64,000 nt of DNA. Origin: Acidobacteriota bacterium (GTDB lineage Bacteria; Acidobacteriota; Blastocatellia; RBC074). This document shows, piece after piece, positions 27,181 to 35,403 of this stretch; position 1 is the first letter of the stretch, and each line of letters begins with the position of its first letter. A model generated the notes under the pieces. It had not been told where the DNA came from. It did not search any database and saw only the letters and a program-made list of their open reading frames with translations. The translations under genes were made by a program, and so were the position numbers. The stretch covers positions 236,534-300,533 of the forward strand of contig JACPYM010000002.1 in the NCBI GenBank assembly GCA_016196035.1, in the 5' to 3' direction.

Positions 27181-28659
27181 TTATTGCTTGGGCCGTTGAT
27201 CGTAACCACCCGTCAACACGTCTTTAACGATGCCGCGTTTGATCAGTTCGGTTTCGGGCACTTCGCCTAAATCTTTGGTCTCGACGATCCAGCGGTCTAA
27301 CGCGGCGCGCATGTCGCGCAGTTGTTTTTGATACTTGGGATCGCTCGCCAGATTCCTGATTTCGTCGGGATCGGTCTGTGTATCGTAAAGCTCTTCTTTC
27401 GGTTTGGTTGCGGCCCAGAACAAGGCGGGCGCGCCGCTCAGCTTGCCTTCGTTGTGCAAGCGCCGCCAAACCTTCATGGTCGGGTTCTCTTCGTTGTAAC
27501 TGAGAAATTGCGCGTAAGGCAGTTCCGGTGCGAAGTTGCGCAGGTAGTGATAGCGCACTCCGCGCACGCTGCGGATGCGGTCATACACTTCATCCATGCG
27601 GTCGCGCGCCGAATAGACATAAGGCCGTGCTTTGGCTTGTTTGTCGCCCCCGTTGTCATTGAGGATGATCTGTCCTTGCATGCGCGTGGGGACTTCAACA
27701 CCCGCCAGCGACAAGAACGTCGGCGCGAAATCGAGGAAGCAGACCAAGTCATCGCGCACGGTGTTGGGTTTGATCCGGGCGGGCCAGCGCATCAGCAAGG
27801 GCACGCGGATGCCGCTGTCCCAGAGCCAGCGTTTGCTGCGCGGCATCCCGCGCCCGTGATCGCCAAAGACCAAGACCAGCGTGTTGTCAGCGATTTTGTA
27901 TTTGTCGAGCCAGGCCAGCACATCGCCCACTACGTAATCGGCGGCGGTCACATCGTCGTAATACTGCGACAGGTCTTTGCGGATTTCGGGCGCGTCGGGG
28001 TAATACGCGGGCAGCTTCATGTTCGCCGGTTTATGAAACTCGTTGGGTTTCAACCGCGCGGTGTTTTTGGCGTGCTGCTCCGGCGTGGCGCGCGTCTGGC
28101 TCTCGTGCGTGACCAGGAGGTTGAGGTAATGAAAGAAGGGTTTGTTGGGTGGCGCTTCGTTGAGCCAATCTTTGCGTGAATCGGCTTGCTGGGCATTCGG
28201 CTGATAAGTGAATTTGGTGGGATCGGGATTGCCGTCGTCAAAGTTCCAATCCACCTTGCCCGGCCAGGCGACGTAATAACCGGCGTCGCGCAGATATTTG
28301 GTAAAGACTTCGGGCGGATTGATGAGCTTGGAACGCATGTGATGCGAACCAAGCGTGGTCGGATACATACCAGTCATCAATCCCGAACGGCTGGGCGCAC
28401 AAACGGGCGCGTGCGTAAAGGCGCGGGTGAACCGCGCGCCTGCCTGGGCGAGGCGATCCATGTTTGGCGTGCTGGCTTGGGCGTCGCCATAACAACCCAG
28501 ATCGGGGCTGACGTCGTCCAGCACGATCATAATGAAGTTCGGGCGCGCGTTGCCCTGCGCCACGACTGGCGCAAGCGCGCTGTCCAAAACAACCGTCCAA
28601 ACGAAGAGAAACAGCCAAGCCAGCCCGCGCAGCAGCGAATCCAACAAAGGATGTTGCAT
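27181..28659 (-). CDS. Secreted arylsulfatase-family sulfatase
   Basis: A protein of 492 residues from ATG 28659, which has a TGAGGC ribosome site; a TTG at 28674 is less likely. Residues 10-35 form a signal peptide. The active-site Cys87, in CAPSRSGLMTG, is the CxPSR signature that is converted to formylglycine. Metal ligands are visible in IVLDDVSPDLGCYGD and VFGDHGRGM. The family removes sulfate from carbohydrates or other sulfate esters in the periplasm. The sulfatase-maturing enzyme is not in the window. Confidence 0.92.
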   Translation of the reverse strand: MQHPLLDSLLRGLAWLFLFVWTVVLDSALAPVVAQGNARPNFIMIVLDDVSPDLGCYGDAQASTPNMDRLAQAGARFTRAFTHAPVCAPSRSGLMTGMYPTTLGSHHMRSKLINPPEVFTKYLRDAGYYVAWPGKVDWNFDDGNPDPTKFTYQPNAQQADSRKDWLNEAPPNKPFFHYLNLLVTHESQTRATPEQHAKNTARLKPNEFHKPANMKLPAYYPDAPEIRKDLSQYYDDVTAADYVVGDVLAWLDKYKIADNTLVLVFGDHGRGMPRSKRWLWDSGIRVPLLMRWPARIKPNTVRDDLVCFLDFAPTFLSLAGVEVPTRMQGQIILNDNGGDKQAKARPYVYSARDRMDEVYDRIRSVRGVRYHYLRNFAPELPYAQFLSYNEENPTMKVWRRLHNEGKLSGAPALFWAATKPKEELYDTQTDPDEIRNLASDPKYQKQLRDMRAALDRWIVETKDLGEVPETELIKRGIVKDVLTGGYDQRPKQ

Positions 28660-29136
28660 GGTTTTATGCCTCAATGAAAGAGTGGTGATTGCTAAGCGCG
28701 AAAGTAACGGAAGCCGCCAGAGAATGCAAAAAAGCCCGGTTTTTTTAACTTGGCTTTTTGTTATAAAAGCAGAACATTCCCTTTACAAAATCAACTGCAT
28801 TCACCAGAATACGCGCGTTTTTCGACATTCACGCACATCTCCGTACTGCGGCTCTCTAAACGTCCCGACTTTTCAACGGAGAGCAGTCAACTACAATTAG
28901 ATAGGTAGTCGGCTAAGACACGCGGCTGCTTTTACTGAAGGTCGTTAGCCTGGGAAAAGAATTTAGGCTGGCGTCGCTATTGCCCTAGGAAAGCTTTGAG
29001 CGAGCCAGCCCTTTGGAAACAACTCAGTTGGACGATGGAAATCACCCGCCTGACTCGTCTGCCGTCATAGACGCAAGCCCGTCGGATTTGGTTTTGATTT
29101 TTTCTCGTTCAGCTAAAAAATCAGGAGCGAGTCCGC
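28660..29136. other. Intergenic gap between divergent sulfatase and GT2 genes
   Basis: No gene is supported here. The left third is AT-rich and contains a likely minus-strand promoter for the sulfatase gene (28759-28787). The rest shows nothing I recognise apart from the ribosome site AGGAGCG before the glycosyltransferase gene at 29137. Confidence 0.5.
28759..28787 (-). promoter_or_regulatory. Candidate sigma70 promoter of the sulfatase gene
   Basis: Read on the minus strand, TTGTAA (-35, four of six consensus positions) is followed after 17 bases by TATAAC (-10, five of six). The predicted start lies about 90 bases upstream of the sulfatase ATG. Confidence 0.4.
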
Positions 29137-29907
29137 ATGATCCCTCAATCCGGGTCTCACTGTGCCCTAAGTGTCGTTATTCCCCTTTACAACGAAGCGG
29201 AAACCTTGCCTTTGTTGGTGACCAAGCTGCTTGAGGTGCTCGCGCACGAGCCTGCCTTCCTGGAAGTGGTGTTGGTGGACGACGGCAGTCAAGACCGTAC
29301 CGCCGCGCTGGCGCAGGAACTGGCGGCGCGGGAACCGCGTTTGCGATTGGTACAGCACGCAGGCAATCGTGGATTGGGCGCGGCGATTCGCACCGGCCTG
29401 GCTGCCGCCGCCGGTGATTTAATTCTGTACACAGACGCCGATCTACCCTTCGACTTCCACTTGATCCCGCAATTGCTGGCCCGCGCCGGTGAACGCAACG
29501 TCGTCATCGGCTATCGCTTGAACCGGGGCGAAGGCGCGCGGCGTTGGGTGCTGACCAAAGGCTACAATTTACTTTGCCGTCTGCTGTTGGGCGTGCGCGT
29601 GCACGATGTCAACTTCGCCTGCAAGCTGCTGCCGCGCGCCGCTGTGCGCCAGATGCAACTGGGTGCGGAAGGCTCCTTCATTGATGCCGAGATTTTGCTG
29701 GAATGCCGCCGGCTGGGCTTTGAGATCAGCGAGTTCCCGCTGACTTACTTTCCGCGCACGCTGGGCCAGTCCACCTTGTCGCGTCCGGCGGTGATCTTGG
29801 GCATCGTCAGCGAATTGATTGCTTATTTTCAGCGCACCTGGCGCGCTCAAACGCCCCCCTTGGAATTGCCGGTCGAAGTACAACCTGATTATCACAATGA
29901 AATTTAG
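29137..29907 (+). CDS. GT2 glycosyltransferase, polyprenyl-phosphate type (DPM1/ArnC-like)
   Basis: A 256-residue GT-A enzyme. Key motifs: LSVVIPLYNEAETLP, VLVDDGSQDRT (nucleotide-sugar site), YTDADLPFD (metal-binding DxD) and EGSFIDAEILLECRR. These match enzymes that attach a sugar to undecaprenyl or dolichyl phosphate. It has no C-terminal membrane segments, unlike ArnC, so it is closer to DPM1 in size. The ATG has AGGAG upstream. It overlaps the ArnT-like gene by 11 bases, which implies that the lipid-linked sugar it makes feeds that transferase. Confidence 0.9.
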   Translation: MIPQSGSHCALSVVIPLYNEAETLPLLVTKLLEVLAHEPAFLEVVLVDDGSQDRTAALAQELAAREPRLRLVQHAGNRGLGAAIRTGLAAAAGDLILYTDADLPFDFHLIPQLLARAGERNVVIGYRLNRGEGARRWVLTKGYNLLCRLLLGVRVHDVNFACKLLPRAAVRQMQLGAEGSFIDAEILLECRRLGFEISEFPLTYFPRTLGQSTLSRPAVILGIVSELIAYFQRTWRAQTPPLELPVEVQPDYHNEI

Positions 29908-31621
29908 CGAGAAACAGTTGCTCGGGTTGCTGCTCTTGCTGGCTACAGCGATTTACGTGGGCAGCGCAGGCATTCCGGCGTTGCTGGATGACGCCGATTC
30001 GTTTTACGCCGAAGTCGCGCGCACAATGAAGCTGCGCGGCGATTGGATCACGCCTTACATCAACGGGGTGCGTTACATGGAAAAACCACCCCTCTTTTAC
30101 TGGCTGGTCATCCTTTCGTACAAGCTCTTCGGCGACGCTAACACGTTCACAGCGCGGCTGCCGACGGCCTTGACTGTCGTGGCGTTGGTCTTTGTGACAA
30201 CGCGCCTGGGCAAGTTGCTTTTCGGTGCGCGCGCGGGCTGGCTGGCCGGGTTGGCATTGGCGACTTCGTTTGGCACCTTCCTGTTCACCCGCATAATCCT
30301 GCCGGACGCACTCTTTACCTTGCTGTTGTCGCTGACGCTCTATGCGTTCCTGCGTTGGGAGCGTGAAACGGAAGAGCCACAACGCTGGGTGTTGGCCATT
30401 TATGCCTTCGGCGCGCTGGCCGTCATGGCCAGAGGACTCATCGGGGTGCTCTTTCCCGGCGGCATCATCATTGGCACGCTCGTTTTGACTGGTCGCTGGC
30501 GCGAGATCTTCAAGCTGATCTCGCTCAAATGCATGCTGCTTTTTTTCGTCATCGCCCTGCCCTGGCACTTGGCCATTGGTACGCGCAATCCGGGGTTTTA
30601 CTGGTTCTACTTCATCAATGAGCACGTGCTGCGCTTCCTAGGCAAGCGCCTGCCGAAGGATTATGGCACGGTGCCGCTGTTGCCATTCTGGCTGCTGCAC
30701 ATGGTTTGGCTCTTTCCGTGGTCGTTTTATTTGGTGACGCTGCTCAAACCGGCGAACTTCAAAGCCGCTTGGCAAGAACAGCGCCGTGAATTGATGTTGC
30801 CGGTGGTTTGGGTGCTCCTGATTCTGCTGTTCTTTTCGTTTTCGTCGCGCTTGGAGTATTACACGCTGCCCGCCTTTCCGGCGTTGGCCTTGCTGGCGGG
30901 GCGGCAATGCGAAAAATACTGGGAAGCCCAACGCAATTGGCCTGGGCTTGTGCTCGCGTCACTGGGCGGCTTGCTGGGCATCGCGCTGATCGTCGTGGCA
31001 GTGACCTTGGCGGGCCAGGCGTCGGGCGATATGTTTGCGCAGTTGAAAGATAATCCCGAGCTTTACGTCTATTACCTGGGTCATCTTTTCGACCTGACCC
31101 CGGAGAGCTTGCTCGCGTTGCGTGTGCCGCTCGTGTTGGCGGGCGTGGCGTTTGGGGTGTTCTTACCGCTGCATTATTTCCGCCCGTCAAAAGCCGCGCT
31201 GCTCGCGCTGGGCATGGCGTTCTTTTTCGTGGCCGCCAACTTGGCGTTTCTGGTGTTTGCGCCGCGCATGACCTCCAAACCGCTGGCTGGCGAAATCACG
31301 CGCCGCGCACAAGGCGATGACGTGATCGTGATAGACGGCCACATGGAGGAAGGTTCCAGCGTGGCGTTTTACACGCGGCACCCCTTGCTGTTACGTAATG
31401 GCCGCATTTCGAATCTGCAATACGGCTCGCACTACCCCGACGTGCCGCCGGTCTTTCCCGACGATGCGCGCTTGAAACAGATGTGGGAGGAAAACCGCCA
31501 GCGCATTTTCCTCGTAACCTTTCAAGCCAAGCAAGCGCAGCTCGAAGCATTGCTGCCCGCCAACCGGCATTTGCTGGCGCGTTACGGTGACAAATTGCTG
31601 TTGTCGAACCGGCTCGATTAA
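29897..31621 (+). CDS. ArnT/PMT-like membrane glycosyltransferase (GT39/GT83)
   Basis: A 574-residue membrane protein from ATG 29897; the longer frame upstream merely overlaps GT2. The first loop carries LLDDADSFYAEVARTM, with the acidic pair typical of ArnT and PMT enzymes, followed by about eleven membrane spans and a soluble C-terminal domain (about 460-574). ArnT proteins take a sugar from undecaprenyl phosphate and add it to lipid A in the periplasm. With the GT2 gene before it and the YdjC-type deacetylase after it, lipid A or another envelope lipid is the likely acceptor. Confidence 0.88.
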   Translation: MKFSEKQLLGLLLLLATAIYVGSAGIPALLDDADSFYAEVARTMKLRGDWITPYINGVRYMEKPPLFYWLVILSYKLFGDANTFTARLPTALTVVALVFVTTRLGKLLFGARAGWLAGLALATSFGTFLFTRIILPDALFTLLLSLTLYAFLRWERETEEPQRWVLAIYAFGALAVMARGLIGVLFPGGIIIGTLVLTGRWREIFKLISLKCMLLFFVIALPWHLAIGTRNPGFYWFYFINEHVLRFLGKRLPKDYGTVPLLPFWLLHMVWLFPWSFYLVTLLKPANFKAAWQEQRRELMLPVVWVLLILLFFSFSSRLEYYTLPAFPALALLAGRQCEKYWEAQRNWPGLVLASLGGLLGIALIVVAVTLAGQASGDMFAQLKDNPELYVYYLGHLFDLTPESLLALRVPLVLAGVAFGVFLPLHYFRPSKAALLALGMAFFFVAANLAFLVFAPRMTSKPLAGEITRRAQGDDVIVIDGHMEEGSSVAFYTRHPLLLRNGRISNLQYGSHYPDVPPVFPDDARLKQMWEENRQRIFLVTFQAKQAQLEALLPANRHLLARYGDKLLLSNRLD

Positions 31622-31622
31622 T

Positions 31623-31723
31623 CTGGGTACGCACCGCTTCCAGCGTGCAGGACTGATTGAGAGACACAGTTGATTCGACTGCGCCCACGGCCAAGCTTGC
31701 ACGCTGAAGCGGTGCGTACCCAG
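31623..31723. repeat. Inverted repeat between ArnT-like and YdjC genes
   Basis: The left arm CTGGGTACGCACCGCTTCCA (from 31623) pairs with a right arm that ends at 31723 (about 27 bases, a few mismatches). A related half-site, TGGAAGCGGTGCCTACCC, occurs alone at 37204-37221. The repeat splits the three-gene glycosylation cluster but leaves the genes co-directional. Confidence 0.82.
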
Positions 31724-31740
31724 AGTGCCCCTTGAATGAC

Positions 31741-32541
31741 ATGCACGAACGGCGACTGATCATCAATGCGGACGATTACGGTTTGTGCGACGAGATCAAC
31801 GCCGCCGTCGCAGCGCTCGACGCCACAGGCTTGCTGGGCGGTGTTTCGCTGCTGGTCAACGGCGCAGCCTGTGCAGCGGCGTGCGCGTATGCGCGCCAGC
31901 ATCCGCAATTGGCGGCGGGCATTCATTTCAACGCCGTCGAAGGCCGGGCGCTGACCAAGGCGGAAGGCATCACGAACGCCGCCGGTTTCCTCCCGCGCGG
32001 CTGGCTGATGAAGCGCTGGCTGGCTTACCCGCAAGCCGTTTCAAATGCGGTTGAACGCGAATGGCGGGCGCAGATCGAAGCCCTGTTGGCGGCGGGTCTC
32101 AAACTCAGCCATGCCGACAGTCATCAGCATCTGCACGCCTTTCCGCCCGCGTTTGAGTGCGCCGTCCGGCTCTGCCACGAATACGGCATCCCGGCGCTGC
32201 GATTGCCGCACGAAGCCTTGCGCGATCACCTTCGTTGGGCCGGGTTGCTGGGCTTGCGCGTATCGCTGCGGCTGGCGCGCTGGGCGACCCCGGCGCGCGC
32301 GTTGCGCCACAACGACCACTTTCTGGGCTTCCGGCACGCGGGCCATTTCACGCTGGAGACGCTGCGCGACGAACTGGCCGCCTTGCCCGCCGGGTTGACG
32401 GAACTGGCCGTGCATCCGAGTATGCGCGACGGCGTGCCCTATCCTGACTATGCCAGCGGCCAGGAATTGGCGGCGTTGCTTGCGCCGGACTTCCGCGCCT
32501 GCTTGACGGCTTTGCAGATCAAGATAGTTTCCTGGGCTTAG
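31741..32541 (+). CDS. YdjC/ChbG/HpnK-family sugar deacetylase (NaxD-like)
   Basis: A 266-residue metal-dependent deacetylase from ATG 31741. Motifs: LIINADDYGLCDEIN with the catalytic Asp pair at 11-12, GIHFNAVEG with His62, and HADSHQHLHAF near 124-133. YdjC-family enzymes deacetylate chitooligosaccharides, hopanoid intermediates (HpnK) or lipid-linked GalNAc (NaxD of Francisella). The GT2 and ArnT-like genes just upstream make the NaxD role the most economical one here. No hopanoid genes are seen nearby. Confidence 0.87.
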   Translation: MHERRLIINADDYGLCDEINAAVAALDATGLLGGVSLLVNGAACAAACAYARQHPQLAAGIHFNAVEGRALTKAEGITNAAGFLPRGWLMKRWLAYPQAVSNAVEREWRAQIEALLAAGLKLSHADSHQHLHAFPPAFECAVRLCHEYGIPALRLPHEALRDHLRWAGLLGLRVSLRLARWATPARALRHNDHFLGFRHAGHFTLETLRDELAALPAGLTELAVHPSMRDGVPYPDYASGQELAALLAPDFRACLTALQIKIVSWA

Positions 32542-32561
32542 GCGTGTGAAGGCCCGACAAT

Positions 32562-32773
32562 CTAAATCGAAGCAACTGACATTGGCACACACAGCTTTTT
32601 CCGAACAATGCAGGCGCAGGTGTTCAGAGTTCCGCCTTGAGGCGGTCGGCGGCGCGCAGCGCCGGATTGACGCGCCTGCGGGCGCACTGACCGCCTCAAG
32701 GCGGAACTCTGAACACCTGCTCGCCACAGGGTACTTTTCAACCGGTGCTCCAAACTCGATTGTTTCGATTTAG
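32562..32773. mobile_element. MITE-like element, copy 1
   Basis: A non-coding element of 212 bases. The ends CTAAATCGAAGCAA (32562-32575) and its near-exact reverse complement (32760-32773) match at 13 of 14 positions. Inside is a 28-base inverted repeat (32619-32646 with 32690-32717) starting GGTGTTCAGAGTTCCGCC. The motif TTAGGCGTGTNAAGG flanks it on both sides (32538-32552, 32770-32784). A diverged copy lies at 51614-51817. No transposase is encoded. Confidence 0.75.
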
Positions 32774-32798
32774 GCGTGTTAAGGATTGAAGTAGTTTT

Positions 32799-35342
32799 AT
32801 GCTGAATTCATGTTTTCCAGCCCGACGCCACGCGCTGTTGCTGCTGGCCGTCTTTTCACTCACAGTATTTGCGCAAACCGCCAGCGTGCGTGTCAGCGTC
32901 CGCAACGAACAGGGCCAACCGGTCGCCGCCGTCAGCGTGCAACTCAACCTCAGCGGTAGCGACAGCACAACCAACCACGTGACCGATGAGCAGGGTCTGG
33001 CGCTGTTCGAGCAACTCAAGCCGGGTGCGTATGAACTGCTCGTCAGCAAGACCGGTTTCGAGCCGCCCCAACCGGTGAAGGTCAGCGTGACGGCGGGCGC
33101 GCCCGTGAGCGTTGAATTGACGCTCGTGCCCAAAATCGAAGTGCGCGAACAGGTCGAGGTCAAAGCCACCGCACGGGCGAATCCATTGGAACAAGGCGCG
33201 TCACCCGCCAACGAATTGCAACGCACACAAGCCAAAGAGGCGGCCACGCGCCCCGACACTGTGAGCGATACTTTGCCCTTGCTGCCCGGCATCGTGCGCA
33301 GCGATCAGGGCGAATTGCACCTTTACGGCGCGGGCGAAAACCGCAGCGCGTTGCTCGTCAACAATGCCGATGTCACCGACCCAGCCACGGGGCAGTTCGG
33401 GCTGACGGTGCCGATTGACAGCGTGCAAACCATCAACGTTTTCCGCACGCCGTATCTGGCGCAATTTGGCCGCTTCACGGCGGGCGTGGTCGCGGTCGAG
33501 ACGCGGCGCGGCGGTGACAAATGGAATTTTGAGTTGAACGATCCGTTCCCGGAATTCCGTTTTCTGCGCGGGCATCTGCGCGGCTTGCGCGAAGCTTCGC
33601 CGCGTGTGACGTTCAACGGGCCGCTCTTCAAAGACAAGCTGTTCCTTTCGCAGGGCATTGAATACGGCCTTTCGAAACGGCGCGTGCTGGCGCTGTCTTT
33701 CCCTAATAACGAAACCGTCAGCGAATCGCTCAACGCGTATACGCAACTGGATTATCTGGCCTCGGCCACGCACTCGCTGGCGTTCACGCTGCACATCGCG
33801 CCGCGCAAGGCCAAATGGTTCAATCTGGATTTTTTCAACCAGCGCCCGGTAACGCCCAATTTCAGCGCGCGCGATTACACCGGCGCGTTCACCGACCGCC
33901 TGACCTTTGGCGCGCATCTGCTCGAAAGCCTGGTTTCCTATAAACGCGCCGAGCAGGATGTCTGGCCGCAGACGCGCGGTGAAATGACGCTGACGCCCAC
34001 GCAAAACCTCGGCAGTTATTTCCACGAGCAGGAACGCCAGGCGCGCCGCCTCGAAGTGCTGGAAACGCTGGCGCTCGCACCGCTGAAAAATCGCGCAGGC
34101 GTACACAATCTAAAATTCGGGCTGGGCGTGACGCGCACGGAAAACGACGGCGCGTATCTGGCACGTCCTATCAATATCCGCGCGGCTAATGGGCAATTGC
34201 TCAAACGCATCGAATTCGCAGGCGGCGCGCCTTACGACCGGCAGGACACCGAACTCATCGCCTTCGGCCAGGATCACGTGACGGTCAATCCCAAATTGGC
34301 GGTGGATGTGGGCGCGCGTTTCGAGCACCAATCCATCACGGGCGTGCAGCGCGTCATCCCCCGCGCGGGCTTGGCCTGGACGCCGTTCGGCAATACACGG
34401 ACAGTCTTGCGTGCGGGTTACGGCCTGTTTTATGACCGCGTGCCGCTCAACGTCTTTGCGTTCGGCAACTATCCCGAACAGGTTGTCACGCGCTTCGGGG
34501 CGGATGGCGCGGTGGTGGATGGGCCGCGCCGCTTTTTGAATATCACCGACCGCGTGGCCGCGCACCGCTGGCTGTTGATCAAGCACCGTTACGCGCCGGG
34601 CAATTTCGCGCCCTATTCCACCACCTGGACGCTAGAGGCCGAGCATCCCATCACCAAAGCCTTGCGCGTGCGCGCCGGGTATCAATCCAGCAATTCGCAC
34701 GGACTGGTCATGCTCAATCCGCAAGTCGTCGCCGGGCAGAATGCCTTGGTGTTGGGCGGCGGCGGGCAGTCGCGTTACCGCCAGTTTGAAACCACGGCGC
34801 GCGTGGCGCTCAAAGACGAACAGGAAGTTTTTGTCTCGTATGTGCACAGCCGGGCGCGCGGCGATTTGAATGAGTTCGGCAAGTTTTTGGGCAGCTTCCC
34901 CGCGCCCATTGTGCGCCCCAACTTCCGCGCCAACCTGCCCGCCGATCTGCCTAATCGTTTGCTTTTGTGGGGGCGTTTGAAATTGCCGGGGCGGGTGAGC
35001 TGGGCGCCGCTGGTGGAATATCGCAATGGCTTTCCGTATTTTCAGGTCAACGCGGCGCAAGATTACGTGGGGCACCCCAACACTGACCAGCAACGCTTCC
35101 CGAATTTTTTTGCGCTCGACTCGCGCTTCACCCACGACTTTGAGATCAACAAACCGGTCGAGAAAATTGTCGGCCTGAAGTTGCAGGACAAAACTTATGT
35201 GCGCGCTTCGCTGTCCTTTTTCAACCTGACGAATCATTTCAATCCGACGTCGTTACGCAACAACACCAGCGACCCGCAGTTCGGTTTGTTTTTCGGCCAA
35301 AACAAACGGCGCTTTCGCGTGGACTTCGACATCATTTTTTAG
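32799..35342 (+). CDS. TonB-dependent receptor-like outer membrane protein (Oar-like)
   Basis: An 847-residue outer-membrane protein. Residues 1-26 are a signal peptide (ALLLLAVFSLTVFAQ). Residues 30-110 are a carboxypeptidase regulatory-like beta-sandwich (SVRNEQGQPVAAVSVQL). A plug-like domain (about 140-230, TLPLLPGIVRSDQGELHLYG) follows, then a beta-barrel that ends in an aromatic VDFDIIF strand, as barrel proteins do. I see no clear TonB box. Acidobacteria have many such Oar-like proteins; the ligand is unknown. An inverted repeat follows the stop. Confidence 0.85.
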   Translation: MLNSCFPARRHALLLLAVFSLTVFAQTASVRVSVRNEQGQPVAAVSVQLNLSGSDSTTNHVTDEQGLALFEQLKPGAYELLVSKTGFEPPQPVKVSVTAGAPVSVELTLVPKIEVREQVEVKATARANPLEQGASPANELQRTQAKEAATRPDTVSDTLPLLPGIVRSDQGELHLYGAGENRSALLVNNADVTDPATGQFGLTVPIDSVQTINVFRTPYLAQFGRFTAGVVAVETRRGGDKWNFELNDPFPEFRFLRGHLRGLREASPRVTFNGPLFKDKLFLSQGIEYGLSKRRVLALSFPNNETVSESLNAYTQLDYLASATHSLAFTLHIAPRKAKWFNLDFFNQRPVTPNFSARDYTGAFTDRLTFGAHLLESLVSYKRAEQDVWPQTRGEMTLTPTQNLGSYFHEQERQARRLEVLETLALAPLKNRAGVHNLKFGLGVTRTENDGAYLARPINIRAANGQLLKRIEFAGGAPYDRQDTELIAFGQDHVTVNPKLAVDVGARFEHQSITGVQRVIPRAGLAWTPFGNTRTVLRAGYGLFYDRVPLNVFAFGNYPEQVVTRFGADGAVVDGPRRFLNITDRVAAHRWLLIKHRYAPGNFAPYSTTWTLEAEHPITKALRVRAGYQSSNSHGLVMLNPQVVAGQNALVLGGGGQSRYRQFETTARVALKDEQEVFVSYVHSRARGDLNEFGKFLGSFPAPIVRPNFRANLPADLPNRLLLWGRLKLPGRVSWAPLVEYRNGFPYFQVNAAQDYVGHPNTDQQRFPNFFALDSRFTHDFEINKPVEKIVGLKLQDKTYVRASLSFFNLTNHFNPTSLRNNTSDPQFGLFFGQNKRRFRVDFDIIF

Positions 35343-35344
35343 CC

Positions 35345-35397
35345 GGTACCGCGCGCGTCAGCCATTTGACGCACCGCTTGCTGACGCGCGCGGTACC
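35345..35397. repeat. Inverted repeat of the GGTACCGCGCGCGTCAG family
   Basis: Perfect 17-base arms, 35345-35361 and 35381-35397, separated by 19 bases. It fills the 61-base gap between two convergent genes and shares its half-site with 21910-22007 and 25935-25960. Confidence 0.9.
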
Positions 35398-35403
35398 GTT
35401 ACT

